From: Lichenostomus cassidix
Lineage: Eukaryota; Chordata; Aves; Passeriformes; Meliphagidae
Reading direction: 5' to 3'
Assembly: GCA_008360975.2 (NCBI GenBank)
Contig: CM039184.1
Span: 54,712,797 to 54,776,796 of the forward strand
DNA length: 64,000 nt
In this document: piece after piece, positions 35,235-44,460 of the stretch
Numbering within the stretch: the first letter of the stretch is position 1
How the letters are laid out: the number at the start of each line of letters is the position of its first letter
Program-made: the position numbers and the translations under genes
Notes under the pieces: model-generated
Database searches by the model: none
The model's input: only the letters and a program-made list of their open reading frames with translations
What the model was told of the DNA's origin: nothing

Positions 35235-35760
35235 CTTGATTTCAATTTCTGCCCTGCCAGGATACCTGAGCGCTGGGGTTGACTTCTCCTACATTTGCCT
35301 TGGACAAGCTCTGTGTGTAGATCTTTCTACCCTGTACATCTCCCACCTGATTGCTGCCTTGTGGAGATCTCACTAGTGTTTGCTTCAGGCAGCTTTGAAA
35401 ATCTCCCCTGCCTTTCAGACAGAGCAATTTTGCTGATTATTTTTGTTTATTATTATTTTGACCAAATGAGCCTGTTGAGGAGGTAATAGGGAGAGAGAAG
35501 CCTGTGGTCCTAAGCAGAGATTGCCACAGCACTTTATGTGGGTTTCTCAGGATGAGTGAAATAGTAAATAGTATAGCACCTAAAATGAACTTTCTCCACA
35601 CCCAGTGTCAAGGCCCTGACTGCCCTGGACCCCCAAGTCTATTACTTGTTTATTTGCTTTTTCACCTGGCTGGACCCCTCTGAGGTTTACCCAGAAATGG
35701 GAATGTCAGCCTGCAGGGAGGTGTTATGTGCCTGTTCTCTGTGCAGATACTCTGAAGAAA
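35235..35760. other. GC-richer block, not identified
   Basis: Two sub-blocks, 35240-35430 and 35595-35745, are richer in G and C than the surroundings (for example GGCCCTGACTGCCCTGGACC and CACCTGGCTGGACCCCTCTG). They hold opposing 61-63 codon frames without known domains. I could not assign them to CR1, an LTR family or a gene. Confidence 0.35.
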
Positions 35761-36149
35761 TTGAAACATTTCACAGAATTCTCTGATCGGATTTTCATAC
35801 CTGTTTCTTTTGCCTGGTCTGAATACATATTTCACCTTGATTTAAAAATATGTCACGTCTAAATCTAGATTCTGATAAATGAAGTCTGTGAAAACTGCTC
35901 TGGAAGTTTGCAATTCTGTTATTTTGGGTCAAGGATCAACATGTCATTTTGTAGTTGGATATTTTTCAAAGACATTAGTGGTTTGTTTGCATCTGTTTAC
36001 TTCAAAGTGACTTCACATCAGGATTTCCATTGCCTGTGTGTTTACATGGGCAGTGCTTTACAGAGTTTTTCTAATACTAGTTAATACTTTTTTCAAATGT
36101 ATTAATAGAAGGAGAAGAGTGAGGATAACCTTGATAATACTATGCAGCT
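35761..36149. other. Unique non-coding sequence
   Basis: Plain AT-rich sequence; no feature recognised. Confidence 0.5.
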
Positions 36150-36340
36150 ACTTGCTGAAACACATTGCTTATTATAATTAATATCTTTATTAATTTTAAT
36201 GGATGCAATTATGTTAGCTATAATTAATGGTGGATTGTGTGTTTCTTATAAGTTGTATATTTTACAAATAAATATAGCTATAATATTGTAATTAAACAGT
36301 TTGAAATTTTTGTACTCTCCATGGGTTTGCCCATAAATAA
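36150..36340. promoter_or_regulatory. Candidate homeodomain-site-dense non-coding element
   Basis: Three TAATTA-type cores lie within about 125 bp: ATAATTAAT at 36174-36182, TATAATTAATGG at 36219-36230 and GTAATTAAAC at 36288-36297. TATTAATTTTAATGG and GATGCAATTATG words are also present. Such density is common in developmental enhancers but also expected in very AT-rich neutral DNA. The segment is repeat-free. No comparative evidence was available. Confidence 0.25.
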
Positions 36341-36469
36341 ATAAATACTGTTCTTCTGAGATTACATTTCACATATATCTGATGAGAAATATATTAAAAT
36401 AATACTATAATTATTTTTTTAACAACTCGTAACTTACTCTTTCTAATGCTCATACGTTTTCCTAATCTG
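36341..36469. other. AT-rich spacer
   Basis: Contains a short (AATA)n-like run at its left edge (ATAAATAAATAAATA at about 36332-36346) and otherwise nothing. Confidence 0.5.
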
Positions 36470-36680
36470 CCTTCACAAACTGACTTTGGAATTTGTTTTT
36501 ATTTTATGTTTTAGTTCCCCCTTGCAGGTCTTCATAAAGCAAAAGAATGAGCAAACCACCATGATTTACTTTAATCTTTAGCCTATTAATTCTTGCACTT
36601 GAAGGTCAAATGTAAGCAGAGGCCAATCTGTGTTTCTTTAATAAACTTTAATTCTACAAATAAAATGTGATTGAAACTAA
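36470..36680. promoter_or_regulatory. Candidate conserved non-coding element (appearance only)
   Basis: This is a repeat-free block with words such as CTTGCACTTGAAGGTCAAATG (nuclear-receptor half-site AAGGTCA at 36602-36608), CCTATTAATTCTTG and TCTTTAATAAACTTTAATTC. It lies 130 bp after the TAATTA-rich block, so the two could be one element. Speculative. Confidence 0.2.
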
Positions 36681-37494
36681 ATTGTAGTAGCATTTCATTT
36701 TATAATTTCTTTCTTCTTCATCTGGTAAATATTGGTTGAAGGGAGGATAATGAGAATTTGAAGTTACTCATTCTCTAGAGTACAGGCATCCTTTTCACAT
36801 GGCTTTGTTAGAATGTTACAAGAAGATACTTGGTGAAAATAGTAAAACTAAAGCTACAATGATATTGTAGCAGGAAAATAAAAGGGTAATAGCAGTATGA
36901 AGAAGCTTTTAGCATAAAGGAAAATGTGAAGAAACCTGTAATTAAATTTTTAAAAGGGAAACTTTCCCATATCTAAATCAAGAATTCATTCCTTTCTAGG
37001 AAAACTGAGCAGGATTTTTAAGTTTAATAAAAAAGGATTTTATTTAGTTTATTATGTGTTAAGAAAACCCAACAGAATTTTAAGTGATAGTTTTAATAAG
37101 AAAACTGTGGGGAAAAAAATCCAACCCTACCAATAATGCTTTTCAAAGCAATTTCTATATTACAGGTAGGATATGGGAAGAAAGAATTCAGAAAAGTTCA
37201 GAGAAGACTTTGAAAAACTTTTAAACATCTTGGGCCTAACTATTTCTTCAAGTCATAGACTTCAGTGGGAATCCATTAGATCAATATTGAATGTTTCTGG
37301 AACAAAAATGCAAAAAGCAATTTTAATGAAATTTAAGAATCTCAATGCTATCAGAAACTTCCATGCAACAAAAGACTTTTTCCCTTTTTACTCTTATAAT
37401 CTAATGAGCTATTTTATCAGTGATAATTTAGGGGGAAAAATACAAGTGGTACTCCGAAAAAATCTTTTCCTTTGTGCTATAGGAAGCAGACAAT
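36681..37494. other. Unique non-coding sequence
   Basis: The plus-strand frame at 37173-37499 (108 codons) is the only notable open frame. Its translation is K/N/F-rich as expected from composition and has no known domain. No repeat is recognised. Confidence 0.5.
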
Positions 37495-37765
37495 GCTGAG
37501 AGTCAACAGGTGTGTCAGAGGACAGCTGGGGGCATCTCCTCCCTAATTCATGATGGTTTTGTCTGGGCTGCAGCTGGGCTGGGGGTTGTAGCTCCCAGGT
37601 TTGCTCTGTGTGTTCAGAGACCCTGGCTGCAGCCAGGCTTGGTGCTGTACAGAGGCAGGAAAGGGTCCTTCAGTGTCAGAGGTCAGTGAAGTTGGTGGAT
37701 TTGTCAATCTGTGGCTGGACCAGAGGTTGCCTGAGTGGAATCAGAAGTTTTCATGGTTTTGGAAA
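37495..37765. other. GC-richer block of unknown origin
   Basis: G- and C-rich words such as GGGCTGCAGCTGGGCTGGGG (37565-37584) and CCCTGGCTGCAGCCAGGCTT (37621-37640) contrast with AT-rich flanks. CCTGGCTGCAGCCAGG (37622-37637) is a perfect 16-bp palindrome. An 80-codon frame at 37601-37843 has no known domain. It may be a decayed repeat or an unannotated transcript exon. Confidence 0.4.
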
Positions 37766-40589
37766 ATGGGTAAAATAGGCTTGAATTTTTGCTGTAGAAT
37801 AAAAGATGAGATTCTAAATCTCTCAAATCTAGTTCCTTACTAATATGTATTAGGGTAGGATGGACTAAGTCTCCCATGAGAAATAAAGAAGTAATCTCTG
37901 TATTACCTTCTAATAGAGCAGTTTATATACCTATGGTTCAGCTATTTAGGCTGCAGCCATCTGTGTGGCATCTTGCTAGTGCTTTGAGCCCGGAGGAAAG
38001 GTAGGACTGGAAATATTTTTCTCTTCAGTGTTTGATGTTGGATTGTTCAGCTAAACTTTGACTCAGGTTAGTGAACCTATCTAAATGTTCACTGTGATTC
38101 TCTGGCCTTGTGTCAGTTGTTTTGGTGGATACAAAAGCAAATCAGGTTTAAAAACCTTCCCGTGGACTCAAAATGGAACAGATCCTGAATATGAAACACA
38201 TATGGGTTTCAGTACTCTGGCTTTAAAAGAAATATTCTCAGTGGTTTAATATAGGGAAATAATTTGAGTTATTGTGGCAGAGAAACCATTTGGGGAAAAG
38301 GAAGTGAAGCTGGCAATTCAGAAGCAAGGCTGTAGAGTGTGTTGATGGTGGAGCTGTGGGAGGGAGGAGGAATAACTTACTGTGCTGCAGCTGTGTATGT
38401 GTCAACTAGAAATACTCCAAGTGTTTACATCTTTACCTGATTTTTGCTAGCTTTTCTACTTTTTTCTAGTTTTGAGGGTGAAATCTTATATCTCTTTAAT
38501 GGCATGTACAAACTTATATGTGGTGCTTCAACATGTTGAAATATCAGAAAAATTGTTTACATGCATAGGCTGTTATAATTAAATTTAAATCTGGTTAAAA
38601 AGGATTTTATTAGAGTAGAGCAAATGTTCTGCAGACAATATCTGTTTGTTTGTATTACTTTGGTTAGTATATAAACTTATACTTAAGCTTTAAACTGGTT
38701 ATGTCTTCTTAAGTTGTTGATTTCAGCTAAGATCTTATCTAGGAGTATGCATCCTCTTTTTATATTGTAATTGCCAAGTAGAAAGCACATTTAGATTAAG
38801 TAACATTGTTCTAGAAGCATTTTAAATACATTATCAGTTCCGTAAGTGTTATATGTGACTAGTCAGCTGGGAGAAGTCATTATATACAGGATAATAAGAA
38901 TTTCTCATATGCTAGCTTTGACACATTTTATGCTAAAATTGTTTCAATCTTGCATACAAAACTGGATTGACACAATGAACATGTTCTTACATATCTTGTA
39001 CCATGTAATGAAGGATTAAAATTTCTTTTACTAGAAGAATTATTAGATCAAAGGGCCAGAAGAAAGTGTATCTATTTCCTCTGTTTTTGCAAAGAAGGTG
39101 CGCAAAGTTGGCTGTCAAGAGTGTAGCGAAGAGTTGGCAGTGGTTCTGAGATGGACACCATCTAACAGAAAGAAGCAGCCTCAGAATTTTTGATTTTGAC
39201 TGTTTAATTATGTATGAAAAGCTAGGGGTTTTTTTTCCCCCTAGTAAAAAAGTATGGTTTGTGAAGAACAAAGGAAAGACTTCTAGCTCAGATTTAAAGA
39301 AAAAAAAAAAGTAGACTGTTTTTGATTAGAACATCAGGGATGCTGCTGTGCTGCTTAATCAATGTAGAGCTTTAGAATCCCATAAAAATGTCTTGCCTAG
39401 TGGGAAGGTGCATCTAGCTGTCTGAAACCTCCAAGGTGTACAACCTTCATAACCAAAAGAAGCAAGAATTACAATGTGCTATGGAATATGCTAAATCATA
39501 TAGGATCTGACAGCTTAGGCTGGGATATTAATTTATACTAGTCCATTTTCTATTTTGAGCAAATTACACTCTTCTTTCATGAAGAAAAGCTGAAAACATG
39601 CTCATTTTCCTATATGGAAAAATCACTCCAAAATTAAACCTTCTTTTTTAAAGAATTCTTCAACATTTTGGATACACAGATACATTTCAACCCAAAAAAT
39701 TAGTCTGACCCCTTAAAAAGATCATCAGTAGTCTCACATTCAGCCTCAAATGGAAACATTACAGTTTCCTTGCCATTCTTCTTAGTACTTTAACTGTGCT
39801 GTTTTATGCTTTTGCGGGGGTTTTTGTTGCTGTTTTCCCAGAACTTATTACTAAGGATTTTAAACACCTTAAAAAGTAAACTATTTTAAAGTCAGTAAAA
39901 TACCAGTAGTCAAACATTCTCATCATATGTGTCATGCTGGGTGTTGTGGCCCTGTAATCATGGGCTCAGGTGTGCAATTCTTGTTGTCCTTCACAATTAA
40001 TGATTTCTCCGTTAATCACTCAAGGAATAAAAATTCCATACTATTCAATGAAGCAAATATTGAGCAAAATCACAACTTAATGTTAATTTTGTAACTCTGT
40101 AGTGCCCTTGAGAAAAATCAGACGGCAGTTCTGCTCCATGAGGCATAGAAATGTGCAGCTGCTATCTCAGAAGTTGTAAGGCCACATACTGCCTACCTGC
40201 AGACCTTTATGAGAGCAATGGTGAACTTTCCTCTGGGCTCTCTGTCTTCCCCTGAATTGAATTGGCATCAGAGCTAGAGCTGTGTCTTTCTTCTGAATAA
40301 AGACCCTAAATCTTCTTGGATAGTCACAGAGCGCTAAGAATTACCTTTCCCTTTAGATTTGACTTTTTTTTTGTCAAATACACAAACAAGCATCATTCAT
40401 GAAAAATTGTCTACAGAAGCAGTATAGTGTTTTAAAATTTGAGAATGCAGAAATAAAAGAAGAGTAAAAATAATTGGTTGTTATGGCTGCAGAGACCTTA
40501 AAACTTCTTCGTTTTTATTTTACTTTTCAATGAAGAATTATAAACTGGCTTGGGATGAAACAAATAATGTCCTACAAAGAATTTATGGC
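37766..40589. other. Unique non-coding sequence
   Basis: No gene or repeat family is recognised. An A11-A13 run lies at about 39300-39311. A short stem (ATTTGAC at 40357, GTCAAAT at 40373) surrounds a T9 loop. The minus-strand frame at 38987-39271 (94 codons) has no motif. Confidence 0.5.
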
Positions 40590-40888
40590 GCTGAAAGCTG
40601 GAGAGAGACTTCTATTAAGGGTGTGTAGTGACAGAACAAGGGATAATGGCTGAAAGAGAGTAGATTTAGATTAGATACATGGAAGAAATTCTTCACTATG
40701 AGGATGGTGAGGCACTGGCACAGGCTGCCCAGAGGAGTTGTAGCTGCCCCATCCCTAGAAGTGTTCAAGGCCAGGTTGGATGGGGTATTGAGCACTCTGG
40801 TTTAGTGGAATGTGTCCATGACAGGAGGGGATGGAAATAGATGACCTTTAAGGTCCCTTCCAGCCCAAGGCATTCTGTGATTCTGTGG
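40590..40888 (+). mobile_element. CR1 LINE 3'-end fragment
   Basis: This is a plus-strand CR1 3' tail. It contains AAAGCTGGAGAGAGACTTCT, AGTGACAGAACAAGGGATAA, GTAGATTTAGATTAGATACA, GAAGAAATTCTTCACTATGA, GGTGAGGCACTGGCACAGGC, TGCCCAGAGGAGTTGTAGCT and AGTGTTCAAGGCCAGGTTGG. It ends with two perfect terminal octamers ATTCTGTG (40872-40879, 40880-40887). A short deletion is visible after AATGGCT (about 40645), where "ttaaac" is usual. It is 5'-truncated. Among the window's CR1 copies it looks the least decayed. The minus-strand open frame 40583-40795 lies wholly inside it and is not a gene. Confidence 0.96.
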
Positions 40889-41531
40889 AGTCTATGCAAA
40901 GTCTATGACAAGATGCAAACTTTCATTAGACTTGGCAATCTGTTGCTGCCATGATTTTTTTTCCCCATTAGTTAACCTAATGACTTTTTCTGCGTAAATT
41001 CATCATTCCCAAGTGCACAGCCTGTGCCTATGATGGAAGAACTGACTTATTTCGTGACTTCTTGTTTTCTTCCAGACTGAAAAGTGTGTTTATCTCTGTA
41101 GACCACAGGCTTCTGTTTATCATCTGCTATTAAAACTTGTTCCTTCATTTTTAAGTGAAGTTCTTAGCCGAAATTTGTTCTCAAGATGATCACAGAACAT
41201 ATAATGAAAAAATACATATAAAGCTTTGTGGATTTTCCATCAGTCAAATTTAACTTGAAGTCTGTTTGGCCACTGAAATTGAAAAGAGGAGAATAACAGT
41301 CCCTGTGCAGAGCAGCATTATAAATAAGGAATAAAAATGGCTATGACTTATTGATTCTCTTTTGAAGAAAACAAAGATGTATTAGAAATTGAAATATGTT
41401 GCAAGATATTTCTCTACAATATACTGGACACAAAGCGAGACACATGTGAGACCAGAAGAATCTAAAATTTTTCTTCTAATACTCAGCTAGAAATGCAGGT
41501 TTTTAATGCAGAGAACAATATGTATTTTTTA
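40889..41531. other. Unique non-coding sequence
   Basis: No feature recognised apart from ordinary AT-rich sequence between the CR1 copy and the hairpin at 41.53 kb. Confidence 0.5.
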
Positions 41532-41564
41532 CTTTTCATAAAGAATGTTTTTCTTTATGAAGAG
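41532..41564. repeat. 12-bp hairpin, 9-nt loop
   Basis: CTTTTCATAAAG (41532-41543) pairs with CTTTATGAAGAG (41553-41564) around AATGTTTTT. All positions are Watson-Crick except one G-T wobble. The flanks do not extend the pairing, so the stem is short for a miRNA precursor. Confidence 0.85.
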
Positions 41565-41930
41565 GTGATTTTCCCACCCCTCCTCAATTCTTTCAACTTT
41601 TTTTGAACTGTAGATTGTTACGACACTTTGGGTTTAGAGCATCAGAAGTCTGTGGCTGGAGTCAGTGTCAAGAAAATCAGATAGGATTATTGTTTTGTTT
41701 CAAGGCTGGTGGACAGTACTTGTGCAGAGGAGTATCAAGAATAATATCTATTCTTCAGAACCTTTCTTGCTCACAGTTCAACACTTTCCCTGGTTTATGT
41801 GTTTTCCTTGGCCTGGATTAATCCTCACACTGTGGGTGGATTCCCAGTACTGAAACCAAGTTTCCTTTACTGAAAGGTAAACCAATTACTTCTCATAGTG
41901 CCTTGGATGTGGAAACCTTGAATACTATTC
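41565..41930. other. Unique non-coding sequence left of the LTR
   Basis: Open frames at 41603-41821 and 41665-41853 overlap each other in different frames and have no known domain. Nothing here resembles retroviral internal sequence, which supports the solo-LTR reading of the next feature. Confidence 0.5.
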
Positions 41931-41935
41931 CCATA
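41931..41935. repeat. Target-site duplication, left copy (CCATA)
   Basis: CCATA lies directly before the TG terminus of the LTR and is repeated directly after its CA terminus at 43310-43314. A 5-bp duplication fits integration by an ERVL- or gamma-like retroviral integrase. Confidence 0.85.
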
Positions 41936-43309
41936 TGTCAGGGTTTGACCCTGACTAAATGCCAGGTACCTCGACTCTCTCTTGCTGCAAAAAAAACCTG
42001 TAAAAATACACACCAATTTCATGAGTTAAGTGAGATAGGACATTGGTAGGAGGATGCATGGAAGAAAGGACAGACAGGCTCTAAACTTAAAGTCGCAAAA
42101 AGTGATTTAATTACCTAACAGAGCTGGAGGATAAATGCAAGGCAAAAGTAAACTTTTCATACGCTATTTTGTTCACTCACCCCCTCCCTCTTACAAACCC
42201 ATTTTTATTCACCCCCTCTCCTCCTTCTAACCAACAAGCTCGGGTAGGGAGGCAGGGTGTGGGGTATTTTCTCAGTCCACAGAGCAGGTCTATAAATCTA
42301 TTCATCACTACAATTTTTCTATTACAAATATTCTTTATCTCTACTTATCTGTCTCTCTCCAGACAGTTTTTCTGCTCTCACTCCCCACCCTCTTAAGAAG
42401 CAGTCTCTCTGCTCACCCCCCTTCCCTCTTTCCAAACCAACAACATGAGCAGGGGGCAGGGTAAGGGGTTTGTTCTCTGGTCCATCAGGGAGAGAGGTTC
42501 TCTACTTAGCCAGGGGTCCTTCCCACGAGAGACAGTCCTCTGGGAACTTCTATGGCATGGGTCCAATCTCACGAGCAACATCCTGCCCGAATTCTGTTGC
42601 AACATGAGTCTCTTTGTCCATAAGGTGCTGTGCAGACTCTCCCGAGCCAAGGCCAGGCTGCTTCCATGCCAGGAGCAAGGCCTTTCTCTCCCTTGCAAGG
42701 CCTTTGCAGTTTTAACTCTACTCTTTAGATGAGACTCCAACTGGACCACAGCGTTCTCCAGGCATCCACCTGCTCTTCTGACGTGGGCTGTGGGTGAATT
42801 TCTGCACTCCTGAAGACTCCATGGGCTGCAGGGGGACCTCCTGCTCCCCCCATGGTCTTCACCACAGCTAGCAGAGAGTTTCCAGCTCCAGCGCCTGGAA
42901 CACCTCCTCCCCCACCTTCTCCACTGACCTTGGCATCTCCATGCTGTTCTCCCTCCACATATTTTTACCTCTACCTTCTCCTCCTCTAACTACAAAGAAG
43001 TGCATGCCTACCTTGTTTTCATTTCTTCTTAAATATGTTTTCGCAGAGGTATACCCAGCACCTCCAAATGGCCCAAACTTGGCCAGCAGCATGTCCATCA
43101 CCTTCAGAGCTATCAGAGATTGGCTCTGCTGGACTTGATGTAAAAACTTCCAGAACTTTCACTCAGAACACACAGGAGCCAACTTTGTGCCGCTCGCCAC
43201 CCCTCAGACACCTCCCCAGGCCTACCACAACAGCTTCTGAGGGGTCCAAATTTCTCCTAGATGTTAAAAAATACTTTAATGATGTTTTGGGCCAATCAAA
43301 ACCACCACA
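41936..43309 (-). mobile_element. Solo LTR of an endogenous retrovirus (1374 bp)
   Basis: The element starts TGTCAGG and ends CACCACA on the plus strand, so both strands read TG...CA. It is flanked by CCATA on both sides. No gag, pol or env sequence and no second LTR is present, so it is a solo LTR left by homologous recombination between two LTRs. Minus orientation is favoured. On that strand it begins TGTGGTGGTTTTGATTGG, has a TATA-like TATTTAA at 43029-43035, a purine-rich stretch with phrases such as CAGGTGGATGCCTGGAGA and CCCCTGCAGCCCATGGAG seen in avian LTRs, an AATAAA at 42204-42209, and ends CAAACCCTGACA. An imperfect internal repeat lies at about 42174-42290 and 42373-42497. An 8-bp palindrome with a 3-nt loop (GTCAGGGT/ACCCTGAC, 41937-41955) marks one terminus. 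It is long for an LTR. Open frames inside (42393-42749, 42445-42732, 42725-42958, 42868-43101, 42941-43138, 43035-43340) are not genes. Confidence 0.88.
42174..42497. repeat. Imperfect internal repeat within the LTR (two units)
   Basis: Unit 1 (about 42174-42290) and unit 2 (about 42373-42497) share the order TCACCCCC/CCTCTTT-rich run, ACCAACAA, GGGAGGCAGGGT or GGGGGCAGGGT, GGGGTATTTTCTCAGTCCA or GGGGTTTGTTCTCTGGTCCA, then AGAGCAGGT or GAGAGAGGT. The start-to-start offset is about 200-220 bp. Duplicated modules in LTR U3 regions often act as enhancers, but in minus orientation these lie towards the 3' side, so that role is not implied. Confidence 0.7.
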
Positions 43310-43314
43310 CCATA
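43310..43314. repeat. Target-site duplication, right copy (CCATA)
   Basis: Matches the left copy at 41931-41935 exactly. The next base (T at 43315) also matches T at 41936, which is the first base of the LTR, so the duplication is 5 bp if the LTR starts with TG. Confidence 0.85.
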
Positions 43315-44249
43315 TATCTTCTCCCTTTTTCTCTCCCTAAACCCAAGCCTTCCTCACAAATCACAATTTCTAAGCTTACTAATTTTCTTGTCATACTCTC
43401 AGCTTGAGCTAATTTTATCTCTGTCTTTATTTGACTAACACTTGTCAGAGTAATCCAGTGGGGGATTCTCCCAGAGCTCATTACAGTTGACAGAGCAGGG
43501 TCAGTTTGTGCAATGAATAGTTCAATCTGCTTATTGGAACCTTCTCTGCAGTACTGCTGCTTGGCCTTTTATTTCTTTGTCTGTTTTTCCTTAAATGTGT
43601 ATGCTTTTGAAGGATTTTTGACATTTTGCCCTTTAAATGTTAAGTATAAAACCTTCTTGGAGAAGATCTTTTGGAGAAACAGAAGGGATTCAGAAGTAGC
43701 AGATTTTAAGAATATTTTTTGGTTCCAAAAACTAAATTTTCTAAGACACTACTAAACATTTCATTTTATGTATTTATGTAAAAAGAGATTAGAAAACAGA
43801 ATAAACATTACATTGACAATGCTAAAAATATTGTTAGGGAAAAATCATCCCAAATAATAATAATAAATCTACAAGATTAATAATTTTATAATTTTATAGG
43901 ATCTATTGCACTTGTTTTTAGGGGACTATTTAGTTATTCTCTGTGACTACTGACTCATTTCAATGTACATGCCAAAACTCCTCTGTCAGTCATGTGCTTA
44001 CACGAGTCCTTCAATCTGAATTCATCATCTCTGCTGAGTCTTCTGTTGAAACATCTCTAAAATGCGTCCCCTAGACTCTTCAATGGAGTATTTTTAAATG
44101 TATATTCAAAAATGTAAGATTTTTTTTTTTATAATCAACTTTTTCTTATTCCAGCAGAGGTGAGACTCTTGTCTATTTTAGCAGGGCCCATTGCAATAGC
44201 ACAAGAAAGTGATTTTTCTTTTTCTCCTCCTCCCCACCCCCTTTGTATT
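43315..44249. other. Unique AT-rich non-coding sequence right of the LTR
   Basis: No retroviral internal sequence follows the LTR. A T10 run lies near 44121-44130 and AT-rich microsatellite-like words near 43853-43868 (AATAATAATAATAAA). No gene is recognised. Confidence 0.5.
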
Positions 44250-44460
44250 GATGGTTAAATAAGTTTACCATGCAATCAGTCAAGCACCAGAGCTAATAAC
44301 AGAGAGCAGGTAGAGTTGCACAGGGAGAAGAGGGGGAGGAATGGCAACAGCCTTTTTGCAGCAGTGAACCACTTAATCAGCTCTTTTGCAGTGCAGAGAC
44401 TCTAATTAGTGTCTTGAATTTACACATCAAATTTGTCATGACAACTAAGCTAGGCAATCT
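44250..44460. promoter_or_regulatory. Candidate conserved non-coding element (appearance only)
   Basis: This is a repeat-free block with mixed composition between AT-rich flanks. It includes CCATGCAATCAGTCAAGCAC, CAGAGCTAATAACAG, GAACCACTTAATCAGCTC (NKX2-like CCACTTAA, 44388-44395), GACTCTAATTAGTGTC (homeodomain TAATTAG, 44402-44408) and TTTGTCATGACAA. The last contains TTGTCATGACAA (44433-44444), a perfect 12-bp palindrome. These are suggestive words only. Confidence 0.25.

Noticed and set aside
42393..43340. Cluster of open frames on both strands
   Set aside because: All lie inside the solo LTR and result from its G/C-rich, purine-biased composition; LTRs do not normally encode protein.
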